Of a stretch of DNA of 64,000 nucleotides, positions 17,689 to 27,468 are shown in pieces. Every line of letters starts with the position of its first letter. Within the stretch, counting starts at the first letter, position 1. The position numbers and the translations under genes are program-made. Location: the NCBI GenBank assembly GCA_009781175.1, contig WQYQ01000011.1, positions 38,428 to 102,427 of the forward strand, written 5' to 3'. The notes under the pieces are model-generated. The model was not told the DNA's origin. It saw only the letters and a list, made by a program, of their open reading frames with translations, and searched no databases. This DNA is from Betaproteobacteria bacterium (GTDB taxonomy: Bacteria > Pseudomonadota > Gammaproteobacteria > Burkholderiales > Rhodocyclaceae).

Positions 17689-17984
17689 TCAGCTTCATCC
17701 TGCGTAATGAAGGGGCTCCACGGTGGCATCGGCGTGCCGGGTCGGCCGGAAAGCACGGTCGCAATGAGGCTTTCATGCGGCTTGTCAGCCAAGGCCGCGG
17801 CAGTCAGCGGCGGCCCTAATCCACCTTTGAGAGTCATGCCGTGGCAAGCGCCACAGTCATCGCGTAACCAGCGGGCGAGCTGGGCCCGCCGCACTGGTTC
17901 AGGTTCGGCGGCCAGCGTGGCCGTGCCCAACAGCACGGCCCAGAACATTGCCGCCAGGCGCCATGTATAACGGCGCATTTTCAA
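17613..17984 (-). CDS. nirC: NirC, cytochrome c55X
   Basis: Small periplasmic monohaem cytochrome c of 123 residues. A signal peptide (MFWAVLLGTATLAA) is followed by the haem-binding CGACHG near residue 43 and TLKGGLGPPLT; the axial Met is probably in GTPMPPWSPF. NirC can donate electrons to NirS and helps heme d1 maturation. It sits between nirM and nirF, the same place as in Pseudomonas. The last 76 bases are also the start of nirF in another frame. Confidence 0.9.
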   Translation of the reverse strand: MKMRRYTWRLAAMFWAVLLGTATLAAEPEPVRRAQLARWLRDDCGACHGMTLKGGLGPPLTAAALADKPHESLIATVLSGRPGTPMPPWSPFITQDEAEWLIERLQAGNPPAVQPSASAGSGR

Positions 17985-17987
17985 GGC

Positions 17988-18299
17988 TTACAGACTCAGA
18001 ATCCAAGCAACCAGCTTCTTCGCTTCGGCTTCGGTGACGTTGTTGGCGGGCATCGGGATCTGTCCCCATTTCCCCGAGCTTCCGGTCGTAACCGATTTCA
18101 CTAGGTTTGCCTCGGCTCCCTTGTCGCTTTTGTATTTGGCGGCTACATCCTTGTAGGCTGGGCCAATTACTTTCTTGTCGACGGTGTGGCAGGCCAGGCA
18201 GCCTTTGCTCTTCGCCAGAGCCTCTTCAGAAGCGGCGAGTGCCGCGAGCGGGAGCGCCGCAACGAGAACGGTGGCTACAATTCCTTTGATGATGTACAT
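17988..18299 (-). CDS. nirM: NirM-type cytochrome c551
   Basis: Soluble class I cytochrome c that donates electrons to nitrite reductase. The 103-residue precursor has a signal peptide (IIKGIVATVLVAALPLAALA), the haem site CLACHT about residue 35, VIGPAYKDVAAKY and the axial methionine in QIPMPANNV, ending LVAWILSL, all typical of c551/c8 cytochromes. The ATG at 18299 was chosen because AGGAG lies 9 bases before it and the signal peptide then begins directly; a frame from 18359 adds 20 residues that do not fit. Only three bases separate it from nirC. An FNR-like box lies 166 bases upstream. Confidence 0.93.
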   Translation of the reverse strand: MYIIKGIVATVLVAALPLAALAASEEALAKSKGCLACHTVDKKVIGPAYKDVAAKYKSDKGAEANLVKSVTTGSSGKWGQIPMPANNVTEAEAKKLVAWILSL

Positions 18300-18464
18300 A
18301 TCTTCTACTCCTATGGGATAAAAACCAGCTTCCCGCACGATAGCGGTTTGCTCGGGCACTAAAAACTAATAAAACCCCATCGCCTTGTGCTGTGCTTTGC
18401 GTGCCGGCGACTCCGCAGCGGGGGCCATGAGCAGAAACCTTGCCTGCTCAGGAAAAAATCAGTA

Positions 18465-18478
18465 TTGATGTGATTCAA
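18465..18478 (-). promoter_or_regulatory. FNR/DNR-type box upstream of nirM
   Basis: The sequence TTGATGTGATTCAA matches the FNR/DNR/NNR dyad TTGAT-N4-ATCAA in 9 of 10 defined positions. It lies between the cytochrome c-552 gene and nirM. At the usual centre of -41.5 it would start a transcript near 18430 and serve nirM and the genes that follow, separate from nirS. The match is seen; its use is inferred. Confidence 0.65.
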
Positions 18479-18525
18479 AAGCGTTTTTCCATGATGCAGC
18501 CCCCGTTTAAAGGCGCGCTGGCGCG

Positions 18526-19395
18526 TTATCGTTTGGCCGCGGTGATATCGCCTTGGGTGTCGATGCCAAGCGTGTAGCCAAGCGATACATGATGGAAACG
18601 ACCTATGGTGTAGTCATCATGGATTGCGAATCCGATGTTGTAGGTTTTACCGCTGGCGAGCGTTATATCGCCTTCACCGCCTCCCGCAAGCTTGCGCGTA
18701 AAGGTGACAACCCATTCGTCGCCTTTCTTTTCGCCTTTCGCATCGACCAAGGCTTTACCGCCGGTCATCACACGCTTCTCGGCAACATAGCCGTCGTGTT
18801 TTTCACCTTTGCTGGTCCATTGGATCAGATCGTAAAACTTGCCGCTCGCCAGGCTGCCATCCTGGACATACTTGGTTTTCTTGTCGTCCGCTCCGGGCAT
18901 GGTGCGCGCGTCACCGTGGCAGGTCTCCCAGCAGCCCACCTGGTTGGCGCCGGGAACCTTGTTGTCCTCAAGCATGACCGCCAGTTTGACCTGATTGTTT
19001 TTATCCATCTTCTCGGCGCCGCCGGGCGGTTGCTTCCAGGAAAAGCGCAGGTAGAGGTTGGTACCGTCGTTGGCGGCTTGCACAGAAACGGGAATCGAGC
19101 CCACTTTGCCTTTGATCGGGGTTGGTTCGAGCTTTTCGCCGCTGGCCATTTTCTTGCCCATCTCGGCGGTTTCGTCATAGTGGCAACTTGCGCAGGTTTC
19201 GCCTTTCTTCAGCGCGCGCGCGCCGCCGTGCTCAGAGACCTTGGTAGCCCACTCGATCGGCGCAACACCGGGATAGAACAGCGTGAATTTCGCTACAGGC
19301 ACTTTGCTCCAATCGGGCGCCGCGGCGTGCGCCGACAGGGTGCCCAGTGCAAGTAACGTTGCAGCCGCAAGGCGGGTGAAAGTTGTTTTTTGCAT
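18526..19395 (-). CDS. Dihaem cytochrome c-552-like protein (P. stutzeri NirB type)
   Basis: Periplasmic protein of 289 residues with a signal peptide (FTRLAAATLLALGTLSAHA). It has a canonical haem motif CASCH near residue 70 and a second, CWETCH near residue 155, with three residues between the cysteines. Segments such as IPVSVQAANDGTNLYLRFSWKQP and GDEWVVTFTRKLAGG resemble the cytochrome c-552/DMSO reductase-like haem-binding family (Pfam EB_dh). In P. stutzeri the dihaem c-552 lies between nirS and nirM, as here; it is thought to carry electrons to denitrification enzymes. The start at 19395 has AGGAA upstream; an earlier in-frame Met lacks this. A hairpin terminator separates it from nirS. 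Confidence 0.75.
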   Translation of the reverse strand: MQKTTFTRLAAATLLALGTLSAHAAAPDWSKVPVAKFTLFYPGVAPIEWATKVSEHGGARALKKGETCASCHYDETAEMGKKMASGEKLEPTPIKGKVGSIPVSVQAANDGTNLYLRFSWKQPPGGAEKMDKNNQVKLAVMLEDNKVPGANQVGCWETCHGDARTMPGADDKKTKYVQDGSLASGKFYDLIQWTSKGEKHDGYVAEKRVMTGGKALVDAKGEKKGDEWVVTFTRKLAGGGEGDITLASGKTYNIGFAIHDDYTIGRFHHVSLGYTLGIDTQGDITAAKR

Positions 19396-19510
19396 TATCA
19401 GATTCCTGTGTCGCATCGTTTTTAAAGGAGGTGACTGGCTATGTGGCAGGCAGCATAGCGTTTATTTCCCGCCTTCTTCCCTCATCCTCTGCGACTTGTG
19501 ACGGGCGTCA

Positions 19511-19541
19511 GGAAACCGCGCCTCTGGAGGCGCGGTTTTCC
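19511..19541 (-). terminator. Hairpin terminator after nirS
   Basis: A 12-bp GC-rich inverted repeat (GGAAACCGCGCC / GGCGCGGTTTTCC, one extra T in the second arm) with a short loop lies 13 bases after the nirS stop. It probably ends most nirS transcripts, so the next cytochrome gene would be expressed at a lower level by read-through or from its own start. Confidence 0.7.
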
Positions 19542-19553
19542 GTATCAGCATGC

Positions 19554-21724
<2,171 letters not shown>

Positions 21725-22864
21725 TTAACGTGCAAACAGTGTATCGAAGCGCATGAGGTCAGTCGTTGCCTTGCGCGCTTCACTCAAGCCGATGCGATTT
21801 GCCTTGAGGAGTATTTGCAGGTCTGAGTTCATCGTGTGCGAACCGGAATCGGGAATTGTATTGAGTTTGTCGAGCAAGGGCCGCAGGCTGCCGATATTGC
21901 GCGTTGCGATCAACGCTTGTGCTTCGGCGTCCATTTGCAAAAACTCGGTCGCCAAATAGTAAGAGTCACCCTTCAGCGATGGCACGAGCGCTTGACATAC
22001 AACGCCGCAGAGCGAGCTGGCCAGCGCCTGGGCTTGCGAGTCGTTATTGCCGAGCAGGCGCAGCATTTTTTGAATCCCGAGTTCGGTTGTTTTCGCATGC
22101 AGCGTGGCGAAAACAAGTGGCCCGGATTCGGCCAAGGCGAGCGCTTCCTGTGCGGTTTCGCTATCGCGGATTTCGCCGATCAGAATCACGTCGGGCCGCT
22201 CACGCAGCGCGTCGAGCGCACCCAGGTAATAGCTCTCGACATCGCCGTCCGCGCCGACCTCGCGTTGTGTGATGATGCAGCGGCGCTGCGGGATGATGGT
22301 TTCGACCGGGTCTTCGATGGTGATAATGTGGCCCGAGCGCGTTTTGTTGATTTCGTCGAGCAAAGAAGCGATCGTCGTCGACTTCCCTTGGCAGGTATCG
22401 CCGATGAAGAGTACAAGCCCGCTGCTTAACTTCGAGAGATTCTGAATTGCCGGGCGCAGCCCGAGGCTTGCGAGCGGCATGGGCTCGCTCGGGAAACGGC
22501 GCACGACACAGCCAAGCCGTTTGCGACTCTGAAAGGTAAAACAGTTGGCGCGAATGCGCGCGCTATAGAGATCCTTTGAACGATCGAATGCGCGCACCAG
22601 AATACGATCGGCCCAGTTCGGCTCGATGGCTTCGAAAAATTCCTCAAGTTCTTCGCCGGTCACCGGCGTATCGGACGCCGCGACAAGCCGTTTCGGCTGG
22701 CGCAACATCAGAGGGCTGTTCTGGTGAATGATGATGTCGCTGAAGACGATGCTTGAATTGAGCAAATGAAGAATCTGTTCAACTAAGGTGCCGAGAACGG
22801 GATGACCTTCGTTTTCTTCCGGCGCCAGCGTAGCGATCATTGAATAGTGCTGATGTCCAATCAT
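21725..22864 (-). CDS. PilT/PilU-family secretion ATPase, orphan
   Basis: A 379-residue hexameric ATPase of the type IV pilus retraction family. Walker A is GDTCQGKSTT (about residues 156-165) in place of the usual GPTGSGKSTT; the Asp-box follows in TIEDPVE, Walker B in PDVILIGEIRDSETAQEAL and the His-box in LVFATLHAKT. PilT and PilU power pilus retraction. The N-terminal region (residues 1-110) diverges from housekeeping PilT and no other pilus gene lies nearby, so it may be an extra PilU-like copy. The GK(S/T) core of the P-loop is intact, so activity is plausible. Confidence 0.82.
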   Translation of the reverse strand: MIGHQHYSMIATLAPEENEGHPVLGTLVEQILHLLNSSIVFSDIIIHQNSPLMLRQPKRLVAASDTPVTGEELEEFFEAIEPNWADRILVRAFDRSKDLYSARIRANCFTFQSRKRLGCVVRRFPSEPMPLASLGLRPAIQNLSKLSSGLVLFIGDTCQGKSTTIASLLDEINKTRSGHIITIEDPVETIIPQRRCIITQREVGADGDVESYYLGALDALRERPDVILIGEIRDSETAQEALALAESGPLVFATLHAKTTELGIQKMLRLLGNNDSQAQALASSLCGVVCQALVPSLKGDSYYLATEFLQMDAEAQALIATRNIGSLRPLLDKLNTIPDSGSHTMNSDLQILLKANRIGLSEARKATTDLMRFDTLFAR

Positions 22865-23058
22865 CTCTAAAAGTCAAGCAAAATGGTTAAGTCACCGTAG
22901 CTATATACCTCGATATGTTCTTCGGTCGTAGATCAAACTAATGGCTTGAGGTTTCGGCTGCTTAATTTTGTTGCGATTCAGACGAGTCACCCCATACTTA
23001 AGCCCTAATCCAGTACAGCCATTGTCACCACAGCGACACCAATACAGTGCTTTTGCCT

Positions 23059-24117
23059 ATGCGAGTCCAAGAAATCCGTCAGCACCTGCGCAAACTAGGC
23101 GCCAAACCCAGTCATGAAGCGCGTGTGCTGCGTGCCTGGATGCAAGCTCAGGCGCTCGACCAGGGCACGCGCAGGCAAATTGCGGCGAATTTCCTTCCGC
23201 TCGCATTGCGTAACGCTCTGCCCGCGCTGACGGCAAGTCTGGATCAACTGGCCCGCGTCAAAAGCGAACATCCAGGCGGCGACGGTTCCGCGCGCCTGCT
23301 TGTCGAACTCGCCGATGGGCAAAGCGTGGAAAGCGTGCTGTTGCCGCGCGATGGCGTTTGCGTATCCACACAGCTTGGCTGCGCGGTCGGTTGCAGATTC
23401 TGCATGACGGGGCGGGAAGGCTTGATACGCCAGCTCGGCAGCGCGGAAATCGTGGCACAGGTTGTGCTCGCGCGCCACCGCCGGCCGGTGAAGAAAGTTG
23501 TCTTCATGGGCATGGGCGAACCCGCGCATAACCTCGACAATGTGCTGGAGGCCATTGATCTGCTTGGCACGCTGGGCGGAATCGGGCACAAAAACCTCGT
23601 TTTTTCGAGTGTCGGCGATCGCCGTGTCTTCGAACGTTTGCCGCAGGGCCCGGTCAAACCCGCGCTTGCGCTTTCGCTGCATACGACGCGCGCCGATCTG
23701 CGCGCCCAGCTTTTGCCGCATGCGCCACGCATCGATCCCGAGGAACTGGTCGAACTCGGCGAACGCTATGCGCGCGCGACGGGCTACCCGATCCAATATC
23801 AATGGACTTTGCTCGCCGGCATCAACGATAGCGATGAAGAACTTGAAGGCATTGCGCGCTTGCTGGCGGGCAAGTACGCAATCATGAACCTGATTCCGTA
23901 CAATACGGTCGAATCGCTCGGTTATCAAAGACCGGACCCAGCGCGCACGCGCACAATGGTGCGTGCGCTGCATCAACGCGGGGTGCTGACCAAGGTACGC
24001 AATTCCGCCGGGCAAGATGTGGATGCCGGCTGTGGTCAATTGCGTGCGCGAACTGTTTTGTTCCAACCGCGCGAGCGGCGAGCTGCAACTCGCGCAAATA
24101 CTTCAAATGGCGTGTGA
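23059..24117 (+). CDS. rlmN: RlmN/Cfr-family radical SAM RNA methyltransferase
   Basis: Enzyme of the family that methylates C2 of an adenine in 23S rRNA (A2503) and some tRNAs. Visible are STQLGCAVGCRFCMTG with the radical SAM CX3CX2C cysteines (about residues 109-121), VFMGMGEPAHNLDNV, FSSVGDRRVFERLP, LALSLHTTRADLR and near the end the methyl-carrying Cys in DVDAGCGQL. At 352 residues it is a little shorter than E. coli RlmN (384) and lacks part of the N-terminal region, so it could be a paralogue. The ATG at 23059 is used; an in-frame GTG at 23047 is equally possible, neither with a clear ribosome site. The 3' end overlaps the convergent gene by 15 bases. Confidence 0.88.
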   Translation: MRVQEIRQHLRKLGAKPSHEARVLRAWMQAQALDQGTRRQIAANFLPLALRNALPALTASLDQLARVKSEHPGGDGSARLLVELADGQSVESVLLPRDGVCVSTQLGCAVGCRFCMTGREGLIRQLGSAEIVAQVVLARHRRPVKKVVFMGMGEPAHNLDNVLEAIDLLGTLGGIGHKNLVFSSVGDRRVFERLPQGPVKPALALSLHTTRADLRAQLLPHAPRIDPEELVELGERYARATGYPIQYQWTLLAGINDSDEELEGIARLLAGKYAIMNLIPYNTVESLGYQRPDPARTRTMVRALHQRGVLTKVRNSAGQDVDAGCGQLRARTVLFQPRERRAATRANTSNGV

Positions 24118-24519
24118 GCCTTTCATTGGGTTAAGCATCAGCATGAAGACATGCACGGCTTGCCAACGCGCCTCCACGACCGGCGGCGTTTTCCGTTCGG
24201 CCCAGCGGCACGCGAACACATCGCCGAGAGGAATACGCTTGCGCGCGAGCCGGGCGAGGATTTTGGTGCGCACGAAATGGCGCGACCAGCCTTGTTTTTC
24301 CGGAACCGGATTGAAAGGGCTCAGATTGATATCGAACACCGGCGCAACCTCGTGCCGCAGCAGCTCATGGAGTTCGTCGTGCGTGTAGTCCGACTTGGAA
24401 AGCGCTTGTGCGATCGCGCGGTAATCGCGCTCCTGAAACTCTTTCGCAACGAAAAGCCTGGCCAGCCAGGTCCAAACATTAGCGCGCCGTTCTAATTCTT
24501 CTGTGGAAAAGGACAACAT
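24103..24519 (-). CDS. Small conserved protein of unknown function
   Basis: The 138-residue product starts MLSFSTEELERRANVWTWLA and continues LFVAKEFQERDYRAIAQAL...HDELHELLRHEVAPVFDINL. It has no signal peptide or membrane helix and looks mainly helical. I have seen similar wording in small conserved bacterial hypothetical proteins (the DUF7079 type is my best guess), without known role. The ATG at 24519 has AAGGAG 8 bases upstream, which is good support for a real gene. It converges on rlmN with a 15-base overlap. Confidence 0.7.
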   Translation of the reverse strand: MLSFSTEELERRANVWTWLARLFVAKEFQERDYRAIAQALSKSDYTHDELHELLRHEVAPVFDINLSPFNPVPEKQGWSRHFVRTKILARLARKRIPLGDVFACRWAERKTPPVVEARWQAVHVFMLMLNPMKGSHAI

Positions 24520-25020
24520 TTTCAACGCTCCTTGGCGTCAACAAGCCATGCCCACGGCAGGATCAATAAAGTCAGCGGAGAAAACGAGCACGCCCGAGAG
24601 TGGAGCTTTGGACGCTCCAACATCGTGGTCAAAGGAACCACTGTTTGTCCGATTGGACTGATTCGAGAACGAGCCAGATCCATGATTTGCTGTGCGGGGT
24701 TTGCTCGTGTTGCTGTGGCCTGGACGGGAAAACCGTCCAAATCCACCGCGTTGCCAAAAAACTTTAAACAACGCAAGTATGCTGAGCGCATTTGTTTTGG
24801 GCTGCCACATATAAAGTGATGACATGTGAGGAATTCGTCTCGAAAGCACTCAGTGCTAACAATTTTCCATAAATTTCATGAACGCCGGCTATCCTACTGC
24901 GAACATGTTTGCATCATTATTACGCGACAATTTTTAACAAAAACCCATTCGTGCGCGGGAGCCACGAAATAGAGAAGATCGCGTTTATACGGAAAAGTTT
25001 CATCCGCCGTGACGTTATGC
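24520..25020. other. Intergenic region without recognised gene
   Basis: Short frames exist on both strands (24522-24849) but none has a ribosome site with a recognisable product. The part from 24840 is AT-rich and contains the perfect dyad AGCACT-C-AGTGCT at 24845-24857. It may be a degraded gene or a promoter region; I see nothing firm. Confidence 0.4.
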
Positions 25021-26232
25021 TCACGCCGCCTTGCGTGAGCGTCTTTGCCCGGGTTTGGGCTCCAACAGCGTAAGAAACGCATCGGGCAGCATGCAGGTCG
25101 CAAGCGTTCGCTGTGAAAACAGAAAACGCCCATCGACAACAAAGCCGAGGTGCTCCCACGGCACAGCCGAATTCAGCAATTCGACCGCGCGTTGAATATC
25201 GAGCGCCGGATTGCGCGGAAATAAAGCCAGAATCGAACCGTCGAACGCGGCGCATTCGTGCAGAAAAAATGGCGCACTGCGGCGAGTTTTCGCGTTGACA
25301 TAAATCCGCGGCGCATCGCTTATGGGATAAGCGCGTCCCCACATCCACCAGTTCGACTCGTCGAAGGCGCGAATGCGGCGCGCGAGCAAACGTTCTTTGT
25401 GACGCTGCAAACTTGGGTGCTTCAGGTTGTAGAGCATGCGCCGCGTTTCATGCGTGTCACGCGTTTTCGAGCAGACGAATTCGAGATTGCCTTCGGGATG
25501 CGTAAATACGGCGTCAGCGCCGGACACCGCGCCCACTTTTACATCGAACAAGCGTGCCAGCGGCACCGTCATACCGTCTTCGAGAAACGCGAGCTGACCC
25601 TGCATCTCCACAAAAGTCCGCGTTTCCCAAGCGCTATCACTTAGTTTTCTATACCGCGTACGGCGCGAAAAATCCCCGCGTACGAAACGGAAGATCGCGC
25701 AGTTCGGCACCGCGCCGTGAAAAACACGTTGGTCGCCGGTTTCGATCCAATGCGTGATCGTGCCGAGCGAATGAAGCCATGTATTGAGTTTGCGTGCCGC
25801 CGTCAGTTTGATGAACTCGCGTGGCACGATGAAAATCAGCTCGCCATCCGGCGTCAGATGCTTGACGGCCTTTTCGATGAAAAACAAAGCGAGATTGCTG
25901 CGCCGGTCAAACAGATCGTGCTCCAGTAAGCCTTTTGTCTCGGGCCGGATATCCTGATAACGCACATACGGCGGATTGCCGATGACCGTTTCGAACTTTT
26001 CGCTCGTCGGGTACGCAAAAAAATCCATCGCGTGAGCACCCTTCGGCGCGACCTTCGCATCCAACTCAATCGCCACGCAGTTCTTCAGCCCCCGCGAGAA
26101 CGCGCCATCGCCTGCCGACGGCTCAAGCACGCGCCCTTCGCGCTCGCGCAACCCAAGCATGACTTCGACGATCGAACCCGGCGTAAACACTTGGCCAAGT
26201 TCGGAGACATCGAGTTTGCGGCGACTGTTCAT
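25021..26232 (-). CDS. N6-adenine DNA methyltransferase, Eco57I/TaqI-like, orphan
   Basis: A 403-residue gamma-type adenine methyltransferase. It starts with GQVFTPGSIVEVMLGL, then SAM-binding motif I VLEPSAGDGAFSRGL (about residues 37-51), and catalytic motif IV VIGNPPYVRYQDI (about 85). RREF-like VPREFIKLTAARKLN and a C-terminal target-recognition region follow. The ATG at 26232 has AGGAA five bases upstream. No restriction endonuclease or specificity gene lies nearby, so it is either an orphan methyltransferase, a solitary remnant of a restriction system, or a type IIG-like half. Its divergent neighbour tag repairs methylated adenine, an interesting but unproven pairing. Confidence 0.85.
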   Translation of the reverse strand: MNSRRKLDVSELGQVFTPGSIVEVMLGLREREGRVLEPSAGDGAFSRGLKNCVAIELDAKVAPKGAHAMDFFAYPTSEKFETVIGNPPYVRYQDIRPETKGLLEHDLFDRRSNLALFFIEKAVKHLTPDGELIFIVPREFIKLTAARKLNTWLHSLGTITHWIETGDQRVFHGAVPNCAIFRFVRGDFSRRTRYRKLSDSAWETRTFVEMQGQLAFLEDGMTVPLARLFDVKVGAVSGADAVFTHPEGNLEFVCSKTRDTHETRRMLYNLKHPSLQRHKERLLARRIRAFDESNWWMWGRAYPISDAPRIYVNAKTRRSAPFFLHECAAFDGSILALFPRNPALDIQRAVELLNSAVPWEHLGFVVDGRFLFSQRTLATCMLPDAFLTLLEPKPGQRRSRKAA

Positions 26233-26351
26233 GCTTGTTCCTGTTGTTCGGGCGATGCGTGAATAAGACTTCGTAAAATAGCGATCTCCGAATGGATTTT
26301 CCATCCTTCTCACAACGATCGGTTCGTATTTTTCCAAAGCGGAGTTTGATG

Positions 26352-26960
26352 ATGAACGAAACAACGATACTCGGATCGGACGGCCTGCCCCGCTGCCGCT
26401 GGTGTGCGGCGGCTCCGGAGTTTCTCGACTATCACGATCTCGAATGGGGCTGGCCGGTCGCCGACGATTGCCGTCTGTTCGAAAAACTCTGCCTGGAAGG
26501 ATTTCAGTCCGGGCTCAGTTGGCGCACGATTCTCGCGAAACGCGAGAATTTTCGCCGAGCGTTCGATCGCTTCGATTTCAACCGGATTGCCTGCTACACC
26601 GAAAAAGACGTCGCCCGCCTGTTGGCCAATTCGGGCATTGTGCGGCACCGAGGCAAGATCGAGGCCGTCATCAACAATGCGCATAAGGCGCTTGAACTGA
26701 TCGAGCGCGAAGGCTCGCTTGCCGCCTTCGTGTGGCGCTATGAAGCACCGCCGGACCCCACGCTCAAGCCGCAGACGCAATCCACCTCTCCAGCCTCGCT
26801 TGCGTTGTCGAAAGAATTAAAAAAGCGCGGCTGGAAATTCGTCGGTCCCACGACCGTGTATGCGTTTATGCAGGCGATGGGCCTGGTGAATGACCATGCC
26901 GAAGACTGCGTCGTGCGCGCCAGGGTTGAACAGGCGCGAGCGGATTTTGTACGGCCGTAG
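26352..26960 (+). CDS. tag: DNA-3-methyladenine glycosylase I
   Basis: Base-excision repair enzyme removing 3-methyladenine from DNA. The 202 residues show LPRCRWCAAAPEFLDYHDLEWGWP with the zinc-binding Cys and His, the EKLCLEGFQSGLSWRTIL helix and FRRAFDRFDFNRIA, GIVRHRGKIEAVINNA, KRGWKFVGPTTVYAFMQAMGLVNDH, all hallmark Tag segments. Two ATGs lie at 26349 and 26352; the second has better spacing (7 bases) from GGAG. A 37-base piece of this gene (26802-26838) recurs, slightly altered, at 27311-27347. Confidence 0.95.
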   Translation: MNETTILGSDGLPRCRWCAAAPEFLDYHDLEWGWPVADDCRLFEKLCLEGFQSGLSWRTILAKRENFRRAFDRFDFNRIACYTEKDVARLLANSGIVRHRGKIEAVINNAHKALELIEREGSLAAFVWRYEAPPDPTLKPQTQSTSPASLALSKELKKRGWKFVGPTTVYAFMQAMGLVNDHAEDCVVRARVEQARADFVRP

Positions 26961-26994
26961 TCTCAGTCGCGAAAGCGGCCACCTCAAGGGACGT

Positions 26995-27264
26995 TCAATA
27001 CGCACCATTCCGCTCTTCGCGCCGATACCGTGTAATCCAGGACCAAACGAAAAGCACTGTCGCCCCAAACGCTAAGACCGAACATGCAATAAGCATGATC
27101 GTAAGTCGCCTATCGTTAACATTCCGGCCCAGAAGTCGCAGGATGTATGCGATTCCAAAAAACGAATAGCTGTAGAAGATCGCCTGTCCGAAAGAGCGGA
27201 GAGTCCTTTTGAAATCCCTGTGCGAAACAACGAAGCGCAAGAATCGTGTCACTGCGGAACCCAT
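26995..27264 (-). CDS. Possible small membrane protein
   Basis: An 89-residue frame with two likely membrane helices (IFYSYSFFGIAYILRLL and LIACSVLAFGATVLFVWSW) separated by a basic loop (GRNVNDRR), and a charged tail RYRREERNGAY. The hydrophobic/charged layout is that of a real inner-membrane protein, but no family is recognised and no strong ribosome site precedes the ATG at 27264. It converges with tag. Confidence 0.5.
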   Translation of the reverse strand: MGSAVTRFLRFVVSHRDFKRTLRSFGQAIFYSYSFFGIAYILRLLGRNVNDRRLTIMLIACSVLAFGATVLFVWSWITRYRREERNGAY

Positions 27265-27310
27265 TTCTGTGGAATTGAAGGAAGAAGAATACTTGGGACC
27301 GGAATAGATT

Positions 27311-27347
27311 GCATTGTCGGAAGAATTAAAGAAGCGCGGCTGGAAAT
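27311..27347 (+). repeat. Duplicated fragment of tag
   Basis: These 37 bases match 26802-26838 inside tag at 34 positions; they encode ALSEELKKRGWK against ALSKELKKRGWK in the intact gene. The similarity ends abruptly at both sides, and an 81-bp palindrome starts seven bases later. It is a remnant, probably of another tag allele. Confidence 0.75.
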
Positions 27348-27353
27348 CTCTCA

Positions 27354-27434
27354 GTCATTCTGCGCGGAGCGAAGCGCAGTCGCAGAATCCACTCTCGGAG
27401 GGCAAATGGATTCTGCGACTTCGCGCAGAATGAC
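27354..27434 (+). repeat. 81-bp interspersed palindromic repeat, copy A
   Basis: An imperfect palindrome with outer arms GTCATTCTGCGCG and CGCGCAGAATGAC and inner arms GCAGAATCC and GGATTCTGC. The reverse complement of 45056-45136 matches it over its whole length with about five mismatches. It lies between genes, downstream of uvrA, and is a REP- or MITE-like element. Confidence 0.85.
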
Positions 27435-27468
27435 AGCGCAGTGCGGAGGCGGGAAGGCTTGGAACCTA

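Noticed and set aside
24522..24849. Short overlapping frames on both strands between the small conserved gene and the methyltransferase
   Set aside because: Products lack family resemblance; neither strand shows a convincing start.
24845..24857. CIRCE-like dyad AGCACT-C-AGTGCT
   Set aside because: The half-sites resemble those bound by HrcA, but the 9-base spacer is missing and no heat-shock gene follows.
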